From contig CAJFUH010000145.1 of the NCBI GenBank assembly GCA_904420155.1, positions 1 through 8,337 on the forward strand: a stretch of DNA of 8,337 nt, written 5' to 3'. The translations under genes and the position numbers were made by a program. The notes under the pieces are model-generated. The model was not told the origin of the DNA, made no database searches, and worked only from the letters and a program-made list of their open reading frames with translations. Of this stretch, positions 1 through 6,222 are shown piece by piece; position 1 is the stretch's first letter, and every line of letters starts with the position of its first letter. This stretch comes from an uncultured Clostridia bacterium (lineage in GTDB: Bacteria > Bacillota > Clostridia > Oscillospirales > Acutalibacteraceae).

Positions 1-185
1 AAGCCGCGGGGGCTCCTTCTTTCTCTGCCGCCAGAGAAAGAAGGCAAAGAGACCGCAAAGGGGGGAGTCGTGTCTCCCCCCTTTGAAACCCCTTACAAAG
101 ACCGCTGCGGCGGGTCTTCTAAGTCAGCCCGGGAAGTATGCCGGCTCAAAATGAGCGGCTGAGCCCGCTCAAATCGCCGTCATAC
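1..185. repeat. Hairpin-rich intergenic repeat element, left end cut by window edge
   Basis: Four inverted repeats follow each other with almost no gap. The first has 13-bp perfect arms (15-27 with 32-44) and a 4-nt loop. The second has 12-bp arms (56-67 with 74-85) around a C6/G6 core. The third has 6-bp arms (98-103 with 113-118). The fourth has an outer stem 136-145/176-185 with one mismatch and an inner stem 152-158/165-171. There is no open frame with coding character or a ribosome binding site. The architecture fits a dispersed extragenic repeat, and it resembles sequences I recall between genes in gut Clostridia, where they are often mis-called as tiny proteins; that part is memory, not shown here. 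The left boundary is unknown. It could also include a terminator of a gene outside the window. Confidence 0.55.
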
Positions 186-313
186 CTCGGTTGTACCGCT
201 CATCCAATTTTTCACCTTAACTCCATTAGAAAACCCGATAAATGGTTTCTAGAAAAAGAAAGGCAGCAGAGCGGGGGTGGGAGCAAGGGAAAGATAGAGG
301 TAGAAGATTCCAT
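186..313. other. Intergenic stretch without recognisable gene
   Basis: This purine-rich stretch carries one 8-bp inverted match to the repeat on its left (151-158 with 196-203). Apart from that I see no promoter with both boxes, no ribosome binding site leading into a frame, and no RNA family motif. A frame open from 138 to 374 crosses it, but it also crosses both hairpin regions and lacks a Shine-Dalgarno sequence, so I do not call it coding. Confidence 0.5.
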
Positions 314-381
314 CAACAGGGGCCGAATCAAATCCCTACCGTATCGCAATTGTTCGGCCCCTGTTGCGATTTGATTTTTTA
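314..381 (+). promoter_or_regulatory. Inverted repeat with competing pairings before cinA (terminator or attenuator)
   Basis: A perfect 14-bp inverted repeat (314-327 with 353-366, GC-rich core GGGGCCGAA) encloses 25 nt. Two other pairings exclude it: 343-349 with 364-370 (ATCGCAA/TTGCGAT), and 326-334 with 368-376 (AATCAAATC/GATTTGATT). A T-rich run (374-380) follows, and the cinA ribosome binding site begins 12 bases later at 393. The simplest reading is the terminator of a gene to the left of the window. The alternative stems also permit an attenuator controlling cinA. The T-run starts several bases after the long stem, so it is not a textbook terminator. Confidence 0.5.
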
Positions 382-406
382 TTGATAAAATTGGGAGGTA
401 TTTGAT

Positions 407-1666
407 ATGAAAGCGGAAATCCTTTGTGTAGGAACCGAAATCCTATTAGGAGATATCGTCAACACCAACGCTGTATTTTTAGCGCAGGAATTGGCGCGGA
501 TGGGAATCTCCGTCTATCATCAATCTGTGGTCGGTGACAACTCTCAAAGGCTGAAATCCTGCCTACAGCATTCTTTGGAACAGAGCGACTTGGTCATCAC
601 CACAGGGGGACTGGGGCCCACCTATGACGATCTCACCAAAGAAACTGTAGCCGACCTCTTTGGATTAGAGATGGAACTCAATGAAGAATCCCTGCGTGAT
701 ATCCGCGCTTACTTTAAAAAGTTAAACCGGCCTATGACAGATAACAATATCAAACAGGCCATGATGCCCAAAGGGGCGATTATTTTAAAAAACGAAAACG
801 GTACTGCCCCGGGCCTGATTGTAGAGGGAAAGGGAAAAGCGGTTGTTCTCCTGCCCGGCCCGCCTCGTGAAATGAAACCCATGTTTTTGCACGGCGTACT
901 CCCCTACCTGAGCCGGTATATCCAGGGAACATTTATTTCTCATAACATCCATGTATTTGGAATAGGAGAAGCCCAGGTGGAAAGCATGCTGCGGGATCGT
1001 ATGGAAGCATTGACCAACCCCACTATCGCCCCTTATGCCAAAGAAGGGGAAATGCTGCTGCGTATTACCGCCGGGGCTGAAACTCCGGAAAAAGCGGACG
1101 CCATGATTTCCCCGCTGATAGAAGAAATCTGCGGCCTTCTAGGGGAACATGTCTATGGCGTGGACGTGGGTTCCTTGCAAACAGCAGTGGTACAAGAGCT
1201 TTCTAAACGTCATCTCCATATCGCCACTGCGGAAAGCTGTACCGGAGGCCTCATCTCCAAGCGGATCACCGAGGTTTCCGGTTCTTCCCAGGTGTTTGAC
1301 TGCGGCGTTTGCAGTTATGCCAACGAAATCAAGCAGCGCATTGTGGGAGTGTCAGAAGAAACGCTGGCCCGGTTTGGCGCCGTGTCCCGCCAGACCGCTG
1401 CAGAAATGGCCGCGGGAATCCGCCGGTTGTCCCATGCGGACATTGGCATCTCCACGACGGGAATTGCCGGGCCTGGGGGCGGAACGCCGGAAAAGCCGGT
1501 GGGGCTTGTCTATGTGGGGGTAGACTGCCCTTGGCACCAAGAGGTTTTGGAACTAAAACTCAGCCGTGATTTTCCGGAGGAACGGGAACTGATCCGATGG
1601 CTGGCATCCTCCCACGCTCTGTATCTGGCTTTGCAGACTATCCGAAAGTATTCAAAACAAGTTTGA
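407..1666 (+). CDS. cinA: CinA, competence/damage-inducible protein A family; probable NMN amidohydrolase
   Basis: This is full-length CinA of 419 residues, within the usual 410-430. The N-terminal MoaB/MogA-like (MoCF) domain spans about residues 4-170, with GTEILLGDIVNTN at 9-21, TTGGLGPTYDD at 65-75 and the LPGPPREM signature. The C-terminal CinA/PncC deamidase domain spans about 255-412, with ATAESCTGG ending at 281 (Ser277 is the likely catalytic serine) and STTGIAGPGGGTPEKPVG at 349-366. In characterised bacteria the C-terminal domain deamidates nicotinamide mononucleotide to nicotinate mononucleotide, a step in cytoplasmic NAD salvage. Some homologues also have ADP-ribose pyrophosphatase activity in the N-terminal domain. 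The start is fixed by GGGAGGT at 393-399, 7 bases before ATG. recA often lies next to cinA in Firmicutes but is not visible here. The gene stands alone on the plus strand. Confidence 0.96.
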   Translation: MKAEILCVGTEILLGDIVNTNAVFLAQELARMGISVYHQSVVGDNSQRLKSCLQHSLEQSDLVITTGGLGPTYDDLTKETVADLFGLEMELNEESLRDIRAYFKKLNRPMTDNNIKQAMMPKGAIILKNENGTAPGLIVEGKGKAVVLLPGPPREMKPMFLHGVLPYLSRYIQGTFISHNIHVFGIGEAQVESMLRDRMEALTNPTIAPYAKEGEMLLRITAGAETPEKADAMISPLIEEICGLLGEHVYGVDVGSLQTAVVQELSKRHLHIATAESCTGGLISKRITEVSGSSQVFDCGVCSYANEIKQRIVGVSEETLARFGAVSRQTAAEMAAGIRRLSHADIGISTTGIAGPGGGTPEKPVGLVYVGVDCPWHQEVLELKLSRDFPEERELIRWLASSHALYLALQTIRKYSKQV

Positions 1667-1756
1667 TAAAACCAGTATTTTTCAAGGATAAGCAATAGCC
1701 AAAAATTTTTTATTGCCGCCGCAATTTCCCGATCCGTCAATAAAAAAGCAAAACGA

Positions 1757-1799
1757 AAGGGCGCGTCCCCCGGAACAATAAATTCTGGGACGCGCCCTT
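1757..1799. terminator. Hairpin terminator between convergent cinA and the GH3 operon
   Basis: A perfect 13-bp inverted repeat (1757-1769 with 1787-1799, AAGGGCGCGTCCC arm) has a 17-nt loop. Read on the minus strand it is followed by a T-rich tail (complement of 1741-1756), so it is a good intrinsic terminator for the operon ending at 1827. On the plus strand the tail is only TTATTCT, so termination of cinA would be weaker. Confidence 0.85.
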
Positions 1800-1826
1800 A
1801 TTCTATCAAAATGTCCACCGGGCAGC

Positions 1827-3059
1827 TTAGGATAAAATACCTTTGCTGTATTTCCAGGCCAGAATACGCGCTACCGATTCATTGAGGCGTTCTTCCGTCA
1901 CCTCTCCCTGCTGTACGGCTTCTAACAAAGCCTGATAACTCTGTTCTAAATCCGAACACATCAGCATATCATTTCCAGCCAAAAAAGCCGCTACCGCCGG
2001 GTTTTCTCCCCCTGTATACTCGGTGATAGCTTCCATGGATAAATCATCTGTCATAATAACGCCGGTAAATCCCAAATTCTCCCGCAGAATCTGATGTACC
2101 TTGGCGGATAGGGAAGCAGGCTGTTCTGCATCCATGCATTCCACAATAATGTGGGATACCAGAACGCATGGAACCCCCGCCTCAATCCCAGCGGTGAAAG
2201 GGAGGAAATCGGTTTCCGTAAACTGGCTCATAGGACGCTTATCCCTGGCAATCCCTGTGTGGGTATCCTCGTTATTACCATAACCCGGAAAATGTTTCAG
2301 CACGCCGGACAGGTTTTCTTTGTTCATCTCCGTGACCACATTTTCCACATATTCCGCAGTCCGCTGAGCGCTCATCCCAAAACTGCGGGAATAGATAAAG
2401 TCGCTGCGGTCGGTGGAAACATCCGCCACCGGGGCCAAGTTCAGATTGAGCCCTAGTTCCAATAGTAACTGGGATTTCTGCCGGGTATCCTCCCGCACTG
2501 CGGCCATCCCCCCTTGGCTGTACAAACTCTGAGGAGATGAGAAGCGCTTGGGCGCCAACGCCGTATTGGAACTCACACGCACGACTGTTCCGCCTTCTTC
2601 ATCCACCCCTAAAATCAACGGGATCTCAGAAACGGATTGGCAGTTTTTTAGTTCCTGCTTGACATTGGTTTTGGTTTTGTCTTTAAAATCATTGGCAAAC
2701 AGCACATAGCCGCCCGGATGAAGGGTCTTAATCTGTTCGGCCGCATCCGCTTCCCCCGGATATCTGGCCAGAAAAACCTGGCCTACCCGCTCTTCCAACG
2801 TCATGGTGGAAAGCTTTTGGTTCGCTTGTTCCATATAATCAGAGAAAATCTCGTTTTTTGGCGCTATGGCTCCGTTATCCGCCGATTGGCCCGGATCTTC
2901 CTGAGGGGAAGGATCCACGGAGGAAACCGTACTTTCCGGTTGGGCCGCTCCCCCGACAGGCACTTCCGCCGCCTGTTTGAAATGAAATCCCATGGCGGCC
3001 GCTCCTGCAATTACCAATAGACATACCACCAACAGCGCTATATTCTTTTTCTGTTGCAT
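1827..3059 (-). CDS. Glycoside hydrolase family 3 beta-N-acetylhexosaminidase (NagZ-like), membrane-anchored
   Basis: This 410-residue protein has an N-terminal signal or anchor helix (about 6-24, preceded by KK) and a flexible Pro/Ser/Gly linker (about 30-65). A GH3 N-terminal TIM-barrel domain follows (about 85-405). Visible signatures are GVDEEGGTVVR at 151-161, KHFPGYG at 255-261, then Asp265-Thr-His267, the acid/base Asp-His pair of the NagZ group, and TDDLSMEA at 337-344, whose first Asp (338) is the expected nucleophile. The family removes terminal N-acetylglucosamine from peptidoglycan fragments or other glycans. There is no lipobox cysteine, so it is probably anchored outside by the uncleaved helix. 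The spacing between GYG and DTH is three residues, a form I associate with clostridial members. AAAGGAG lies 6 bases before ATG. It is the last gene of the three-gene operon, 30 bases after the Fe-S gene. The exact substrate is inferred. Confidence 0.92.
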   Translation of the reverse strand: MQQKKNIALLVVCLLVIAGAAAMGFHFKQAAEVPVGGAAQPESTVSSVDPSPQEDPGQSADNGAIAPKNEIFSDYMEQANQKLSTMTLEERVGQVFLARYPGEADAAEQIKTLHPGGYVLFANDFKDKTKTNVKQELKNCQSVSEIPLILGVDEEGGTVVRVSSNTALAPKRFSSPQSLYSQGGMAAVREDTRQKSQLLLELGLNLNLAPVADVSTDRSDFIYSRSFGMSAQRTAEYVENVVTEMNKENLSGVLKHFPGYGNNEDTHTGIARDKRPMSQFTETDFLPFTAGIEAGVPCVLVSHIIVECMDAEQPASLSAKVHQILRENLGFTGVIMTDDLSMEAITEYTGGENPAVAAFLAGNDMLMCSDLEQSYQALLEAVQQGEVTEERLNESVARILAWKYSKGILS

Positions 3060-3089
3060 AGCCGGCTCCTTTCTGCAGTCTGCTGTTTT

Positions 3090-3818
3090 TTAGCGGTTCT
3101 CTCCAAATACGCGGGCCTTTTCTGTGGCTTTTTTGATTCCAAAGGGGCAGACAGCCATACAAATCCCGCACACCGCCCCCCGCCCAATCCGCTGATAGGC
3201 ACGTTTCATATGTTCACTGCAAGCCCTCGGATCCAGCACATCTTCCCTTTTGCTAATCCCTGGACGATACGCTTCCCCGGTGATGGCGCAAGCCGGGCAC
3301 GCCGCCGCGCATTTTTGACAGTTTCCGCAGCCGGGCATCTCTCGCAGGGATTCCTGGACCGGAAGCGGACAGTCCGTCAATACTGTGGCCAGCCTTACCC
3401 GCGGGCCAAAAACCGGTGAGATGAAAAGGGCGCTTTTTCCGATCCAGCCCAAGCCTGCCCTGACCGCCGCTGTTTTATGGGGGAAAATCCCCGCATACTC
3501 GCCCATATCCCGCACGCTTTGAGACGCCGCCACCGGCATCGCCCGGTACCCCATCCGCTCCAGCATAGCGGTAACCCACAGGGTCTTGCGGTCTAAAAAC
3601 GCATTGACCGCCCGGTAGTGCTGGAAATAGGAAAAGGTAGGCCCCGGCTCCTGCCAGGATATAATTTCCTCCACCACCGCGTCGGAAAGCTTATAGACCA
3701 ATGTCATGCCATAGGGAAGGTGCCGATACCGCTGGGGCAAAACATCGGCTAAGTGGGAATACCCCACTTGCGCTACGCCGTCATCCAACAACCGGCGGGC
3801 TATTTCATCCAATTGCAT
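3090..3818 (-). CDS. QueG-like double [4Fe-4S] cluster protein
   Basis: This 242-residue soluble protein is related to epoxyqueuosine reductase (COG1600 type). The core motif RAGLGWIGKSALFISPVFGPR (120-140) matches the QueG cofactor region. Eight cysteines give two [4Fe-4S] sites in QueG order: Cys164, 167, 170 and 174 (CGNCQKC...CP), then Cys200, 217, 220 and 224 (CGICMAVCP). It is shorter than true QueG (about 310-380) and lacks the C-terminal HEAT repeats. The region where QueG has its GRDYH catalytic-Asp motif reads FQHYRAVNAFLDR (65-77) instead. It is therefore probably a paralogue with another electron-transfer or reductive substrate, not a proven queuosine enzyme. The start is supported by a strong AAAGGAGG about 10 bases upstream. 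It sits 23 bases after the solute-binding protein and 30 before the GH3 gene. Confidence 0.85.
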   Translation of the reverse strand: MQLDEIARRLLDDGVAQVGYSHLADVLPQRYRHLPYGMTLVYKLSDAVVEEIISWQEPGPTFSYFQHYRAVNAFLDRKTLWVTAMLERMGYRAMPVAASQSVRDMGEYAGIFPHKTAAVRAGLGWIGKSALFISPVFGPRVRLATVLTDCPLPVQESLREMPGCGNCQKCAAACPACAITGEAYRPGISKREDVLDPRACSEHMKRAYQRIGRGAVCGICMAVCPFGIKKATEKARVFGENR

Positions 3819-3841
3819 CTATATCCCCCCTCCTTTGGAAC

Positions 3842-5485
3842 TTATCCTGTCGCTTTGACGGCATGGAGAAAGTCCACGCCCCTGTCATAGGAATGGAAAA
3901 TAATCCCCTCTACATTGGCGGCAGAAGCAAAAAACCTCTTTTCATAGCAAAGGGGATAAAAGATAGCCTGGTTATTGAGGTACTGTTCCGCCTGGACATA
4001 ATATTCCACCCCTTCATTCAAAGGCAGGTCCTCCGCCTGGGACAAATAACTGTCAAATTCTCCGGACTGCAACCCTACGGGATTATCGGGATTTTCTGAA
4101 GAAAACAAGGAGAGAAATTCCATCGGGCCGTCGTTTTCCGCCCGGATGGGGGCCAACGCCACCTGGTAATTTCCCGCATTTACCCGTTGGGTCAATTCGC
4201 TGCGGCTCAGAGCTTCCATGTTCATATAATACCCCAGCTCCCGGGACCACAGTTCCAGCATATTATTTACCATGCTGGTCACTTGCGGATCATCCAGGCA
4301 TAGGATCCGGATAGAGGGGAGCCGGTCCAATTGCAGTTCCTGCAAGCCGGTATTTAGGAAAACCCGGGCGTTGTCGTCCGCTTTCAAATAGAATCCTCCC
4401 CCCGCCAGGGAACGGTAATTCTGCCCTCCCAGAGAAGTCCCCGGTACAATGATATCATCTGCCACCGAATAATTGTCCGGTACTTTGGAAAGCACGTAAT
4501 CCCGGTCAAGCGACTGTACAAAACTTTTTCGGATATTCAAATTGCTGAACACAGAATCCTGCGTATTAAAGCACAGCCCCCAAGTGGTATCCTCAAAAGA
4601 GGTCAGGTGGAATCCTTCCTGTTCCCCGGCCTCCACTTGATCCCCGGGCAGCGGGGCGGCATCCACGGTTCCCGCTTGGATGGCCTCCGCCGCATTGCTC
4701 ATATCCTCTCCAATGGAAAAGTTCAGCCCCGCGGGAATGGGCTGCGATTCCCCCTGATAGGAATCATTCCGCACAAGGGCGATGGATTTGGAATGTTCCC
4801 AACTATATCGGTTGGTAAATTGATAGGGGCCGTTTCCCAGGATGGAGGATACCTCCAGCCCATACTGCCCACCGGACTGCTCGAAAAATTGCCGGTTGCA
4901 GGGCATAGCGGCAGGCAAAGCCATAAGCGCCGGGAAATCTTCATAAGGATATTCCAGCTCAACCACAAGGGTATAATCGTTGAGGGCGGTTACTCCCAGT
5001 TCTTCTACCGCAACCTCGCCCCGGTTAACTTTCTCGGCGTTTTTGATGGGATACAGCTCCCCCGCTGTGGGGGAACTGGTAACAGGGTCCAGCGCACGTT
5101 GCAGGCCGTAGACGAAATCCTGTGCGGTAACGGGACGCTGCTCTTGTTTATTATCCTCTTTATCGGTCCATGCAGGCCATTTAGCGTCTTGCCGCAAATA
5201 AAAGGTAAACGATGTGTTATCGTCATTGGCTTCCCAGGAAGTCGCTACCCCCGGGGTTGGATTTTCCTCGGCGTCCATCCGGACCAGCCCTTCGAACAAA
5301 GCCATAATGACAATGCGGGACGAGTAATCATCCGCGATTTGCGGGTCTAAGCTCTTCGGCTCTTTTTCCAGATTATAATTGACCGTCTCTGCCATGGGAC
5401 CCTCGTCCTGCCCTTGACAGGCAGCCAAACTTAGGCACAGGACCAGGCAGAGAAAAAGGCTGACGATTGATTTCCACCGAAACAT
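3842..5485 (-). CDS. Family 5 extracellular solute-binding lipoprotein (oligopeptide/dipeptide type)
   Basis: This is an OppA/DppA-like ligand-binding lipoprotein for an ABC importer. The signal peptide has a lipobox, SLAAC, with Cys23. The family 5 fold runs from about residue 35 to the end. Typical signatures are PKSLDP followed by ALFEGLVR (about 43-69), PGVATSWE, VTAQDFVYGLQRALDP (119-134) and GNGPYQF (217-223). At 547 residues it is normal for the family. I start at the ATG at 5483-5485 because AAGGGGG (5492-5498) lies 6 bases upstream of it. An in-frame ATG two codons earlier (5489-5491) directly abuts that Shine-Dalgarno and is less likely. It is first in the minus-strand operon. No permease or ATPase gene is in the window, so the partner transporter must be encoded elsewhere. 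The ligand is unknown; peptide is the default inference, and wall peptide is possible given the GH3 neighbour. Confidence 0.92.
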   Translation of the reverse strand: MFRWKSIVSLFLCLVLCLSLAACQGQDEGPMAETVNYNLEKEPKSLDPQIADDYSSRIVIMALFEGLVRMDAEENPTPGVATSWEANDDNTSFTFYLRQDAKWPAWTDKEDNKQEQRPVTAQDFVYGLQRALDPVTSSPTAGELYPIKNAEKVNRGEVAVEELGVTALNDYTLVVELEYPYEDFPALMALPAAMPCNRQFFEQSGGQYGLEVSSILGNGPYQFTNRYSWEHSKSIALVRNDSYQGESQPIPAGLNFSIGEDMSNAAEAIQAGTVDAAPLPGDQVEAGEQEGFHLTSFEDTTWGLCFNTQDSVFSNLNIRKSFVQSLDRDYVLSKVPDNYSVADDIIVPGTSLGGQNYRSLAGGGFYLKADDNARVFLNTGLQELQLDRLPSIRILCLDDPQVTSMVNNMLELWSRELGYYMNMEALSRSELTQRVNAGNYQVALAPIRAENDGPMEFLSLFSSENPDNPVGLQSGEFDSYLSQAEDLPLNEGVEYYVQAEQYLNNQAIFYPLCYEKRFFASAANVEGIIFHSYDRGVDFLHAVKATG

Positions 5486-5512
5486 ATCCATCCCCCTTGT
5501 AAGATTTTCTTG

Positions 5513-5551
5513 ATTTGTTCGAATACAAATGGGAAAATATCGTTCAAATAC
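5513..5551. promoter_or_regulatory. Candidate operator region upstream of the solute-binding protein operon
   Basis: A dyad ATTTGT-N6-ACAAAT (5513-5530) overlaps a direct repeat: GTTCGAATAC (5517-5526) and GTTCAAATAC (5542-5551), 9 of 10 bases identical and 25 bp apart. It lies between the possible promoter and the ribosome binding site, a position where a repressor would block transcription. The regulator is unknown. Confidence 0.3.
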
Positions 5552-5562
5552 CTATCCATCTG

Positions 5563-5596
5563 GTTTTATCTTAACATTTCTTCCCATTCAATGCAA
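5563..5596 (-). promoter_or_regulatory. Possible sigma-A promoter for the three-gene operon
   Basis: On the minus strand TTGAAT (5591-5586), a 17-base spacer and TAAAAC (5568-5563) give 4/6 plus 4/6 consensus matches. A staggered alternative is TTGCAT (5596-5591), a 17-base spacer and TAAGAT (5573-5568). Either would start transcription about 70-80 bases before the lipoprotein ATG. The match is mediocre and the placement is inferred. Confidence 0.35.
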
Positions 5597-5647
5597 TGAC
5601 ACTGCTGTTACCATTCTGAAAAAAGGCTGTAACCTCTTTCCCATCAA

Positions 5648-5718
5648 AAAAGCGGCGGCGGTCTCCATAGGTTCTTTTCTTTAAGAGGAAAAGAAGTAGG
5701 GAAACCGCCGCCGCTTTT
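5648..5718. terminator. Long nested stem-loop, bidirectional terminator after the 59-residue gene
   Basis: A perfect 15-bp stem (5648-5662 with 5704-5718; GCGGCGGCGG core flanked by A4/T4) encloses a 41-nt loop. The loop holds a second hairpin (5672-5681 with 5686-5695, one G-U). The minus-strand product ends the 59-residue gene at 5733 and is followed by a T-run (complement of 5646-5651). The plus strand also ends in TTTTGCTTT. The 71-nt nested form is larger than an ordinary terminator. Confidence 0.75.
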
Positions 5719-5732
5719 GCTTTAGAGATCTT

Positions 5733-5912
5733 TTATTTAAACATATATTGCACGTTTTCAAACAGGTCGCCCACAGCGTGCATGGCCTTGCCGGCTTTCT
5801 TTTTCATTTGCTTAGAGTTTTTCATCATCTGCCCGCCGATAAACCCAACGGCCATTCCGGCAGCCAGTCCGCCGCCAATCCCTTTGATGATCCCCATTGC
5901 ATTTCTGCTCAT
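5733..5912 (-). CDS. 59-residue glycine-zipper membrane protein, unknown function
   Basis: I start at the ATG at 5910-5912 because GGAGGT (complement of 5921-5926) lies 8 bases upstream. The frame stays open further upstream to 6074, but that extension has no ribosome binding site and ordinary intergenic composition. The protein has one hydrophobic Gly-rich segment (about 7-27: GIIKGIGGGLAAGMAVGFIGG) with repeated GxxxG spacing. A strongly basic stretch follows (31-42, five lysines within KNSKQMKKKAGK), then a short amphipathic tail ending FENVQYMFK. This suggests a small helix inserted in the membrane with a positive, cytoplasmic C-terminus. I recall similar tiny proteins in Clostridia and see a loose likeness to YtxH-type proteins, but no function is assigned. 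It is monocistronic, ending in the nested stem-loop at 5648-5718. Confidence 0.75.
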   Translation of the reverse strand: MSRNAMGIIKGIGGGLAAGMAVGFIGGQMMKNSKQMKKKAGKAMHAVGDLFENVQYMFK

Positions 5913-6143
5913 TTTCTGGTACCTCCATATCAATAATATCATAGTTAGACATCTCAGACACAACATTAGATTTTCCCACCTTGTTCCGAATAGACGTGAA
6001 AGATTTTGGAAACGTTCCTTTTCCTGTAACGCTTTTTCTTTCCTTCTTATTTTTGTCTGATTTTCAAAGAACATACTTAGGAGAAAATTGGATGTGTCTG
6101 ATCAAAAGCAAGCGAAAAATTTTTTAATATTTTATTTAAATAA
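5913..6143. other. Intergenic region upstream of the 59-residue gene
   Basis: This stretch holds the GGAGGT ribosome binding site of the small gene (5921-5926) and, on the minus strand, a TATGAT hexamer about 15 bases further upstream that could be a -10 box, without a clear -35 partner. The part near 6110-6143 is very AT-rich and forms the T-rich tail of the terminator at 6144-6185. I see no further gene on either strand. Confidence 0.4.
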
Positions 6144-6185
6144 AAAGCCGCTGCAACAGAATTTCAAACGGTTGCAACGGCCTTT
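6144..6185 (-). terminator. Intrinsic terminator of the 209-residue lipoprotein gene
   Basis: The stem pairs GCCG and TGCAAC (6147-6157) with GTTGCA and CGGC (6171-6181), with one mismatch between them and a 13-nt loop. On the minus strand it is followed by CTTTTTATTT and more AT-rich sequence. It lies 38 bases after the lipoprotein stop codon. Confidence 0.8.
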
Positions 6186-6222
6186 ACATGAAACTATTTG
6201 ATTTTTTATATTTTTCTGGACC

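Noticed and set aside
138..374. 78-codon open frame on the plus strand before cinA
   Set aside because: It has no ribosome binding site, crosses two hairpin regions, and has no recognisable domain or coding composition.
240..381. T-box or other known riboswitch before cinA
   Set aside because: A GGGGGTGGGAGC stretch recalls a T-box core only superficially; the conserved T-box sequence and specifier arrangement are absent.
386..391. TAAAAT as a -10 box for cinA with TTGCGA at 364-369
   Set aside because: The predicted start site would fall within the Shine-Dalgarno sequence, leaving no usable leader.
1510..1740. Minus-strand frame overlapping the end of cinA
   Set aside because: Most of it is antisense to the conserved CinA C-terminus, it lies beyond the operon terminator and it has no Shine-Dalgarno.
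3054..3419. Plus-strand frame opposite the Fe-S protein gene
   Set aside because: It is fully antisense to a gene with intact cysteine motifs and shows no coding features of its own.
4607..5350. 247-codon plus-strand open frame antisense to the solute-binding protein
   Set aside because: It lies wholly inside a well-supported gene on the other strand and has no ribosome binding site or domain; it is a shadow frame.
5913..6074. N-terminal extension of the 59-residue protein
   Set aside because: The good ribosome binding site GGAGGT is placed for the internal ATG, and the extension has no support.
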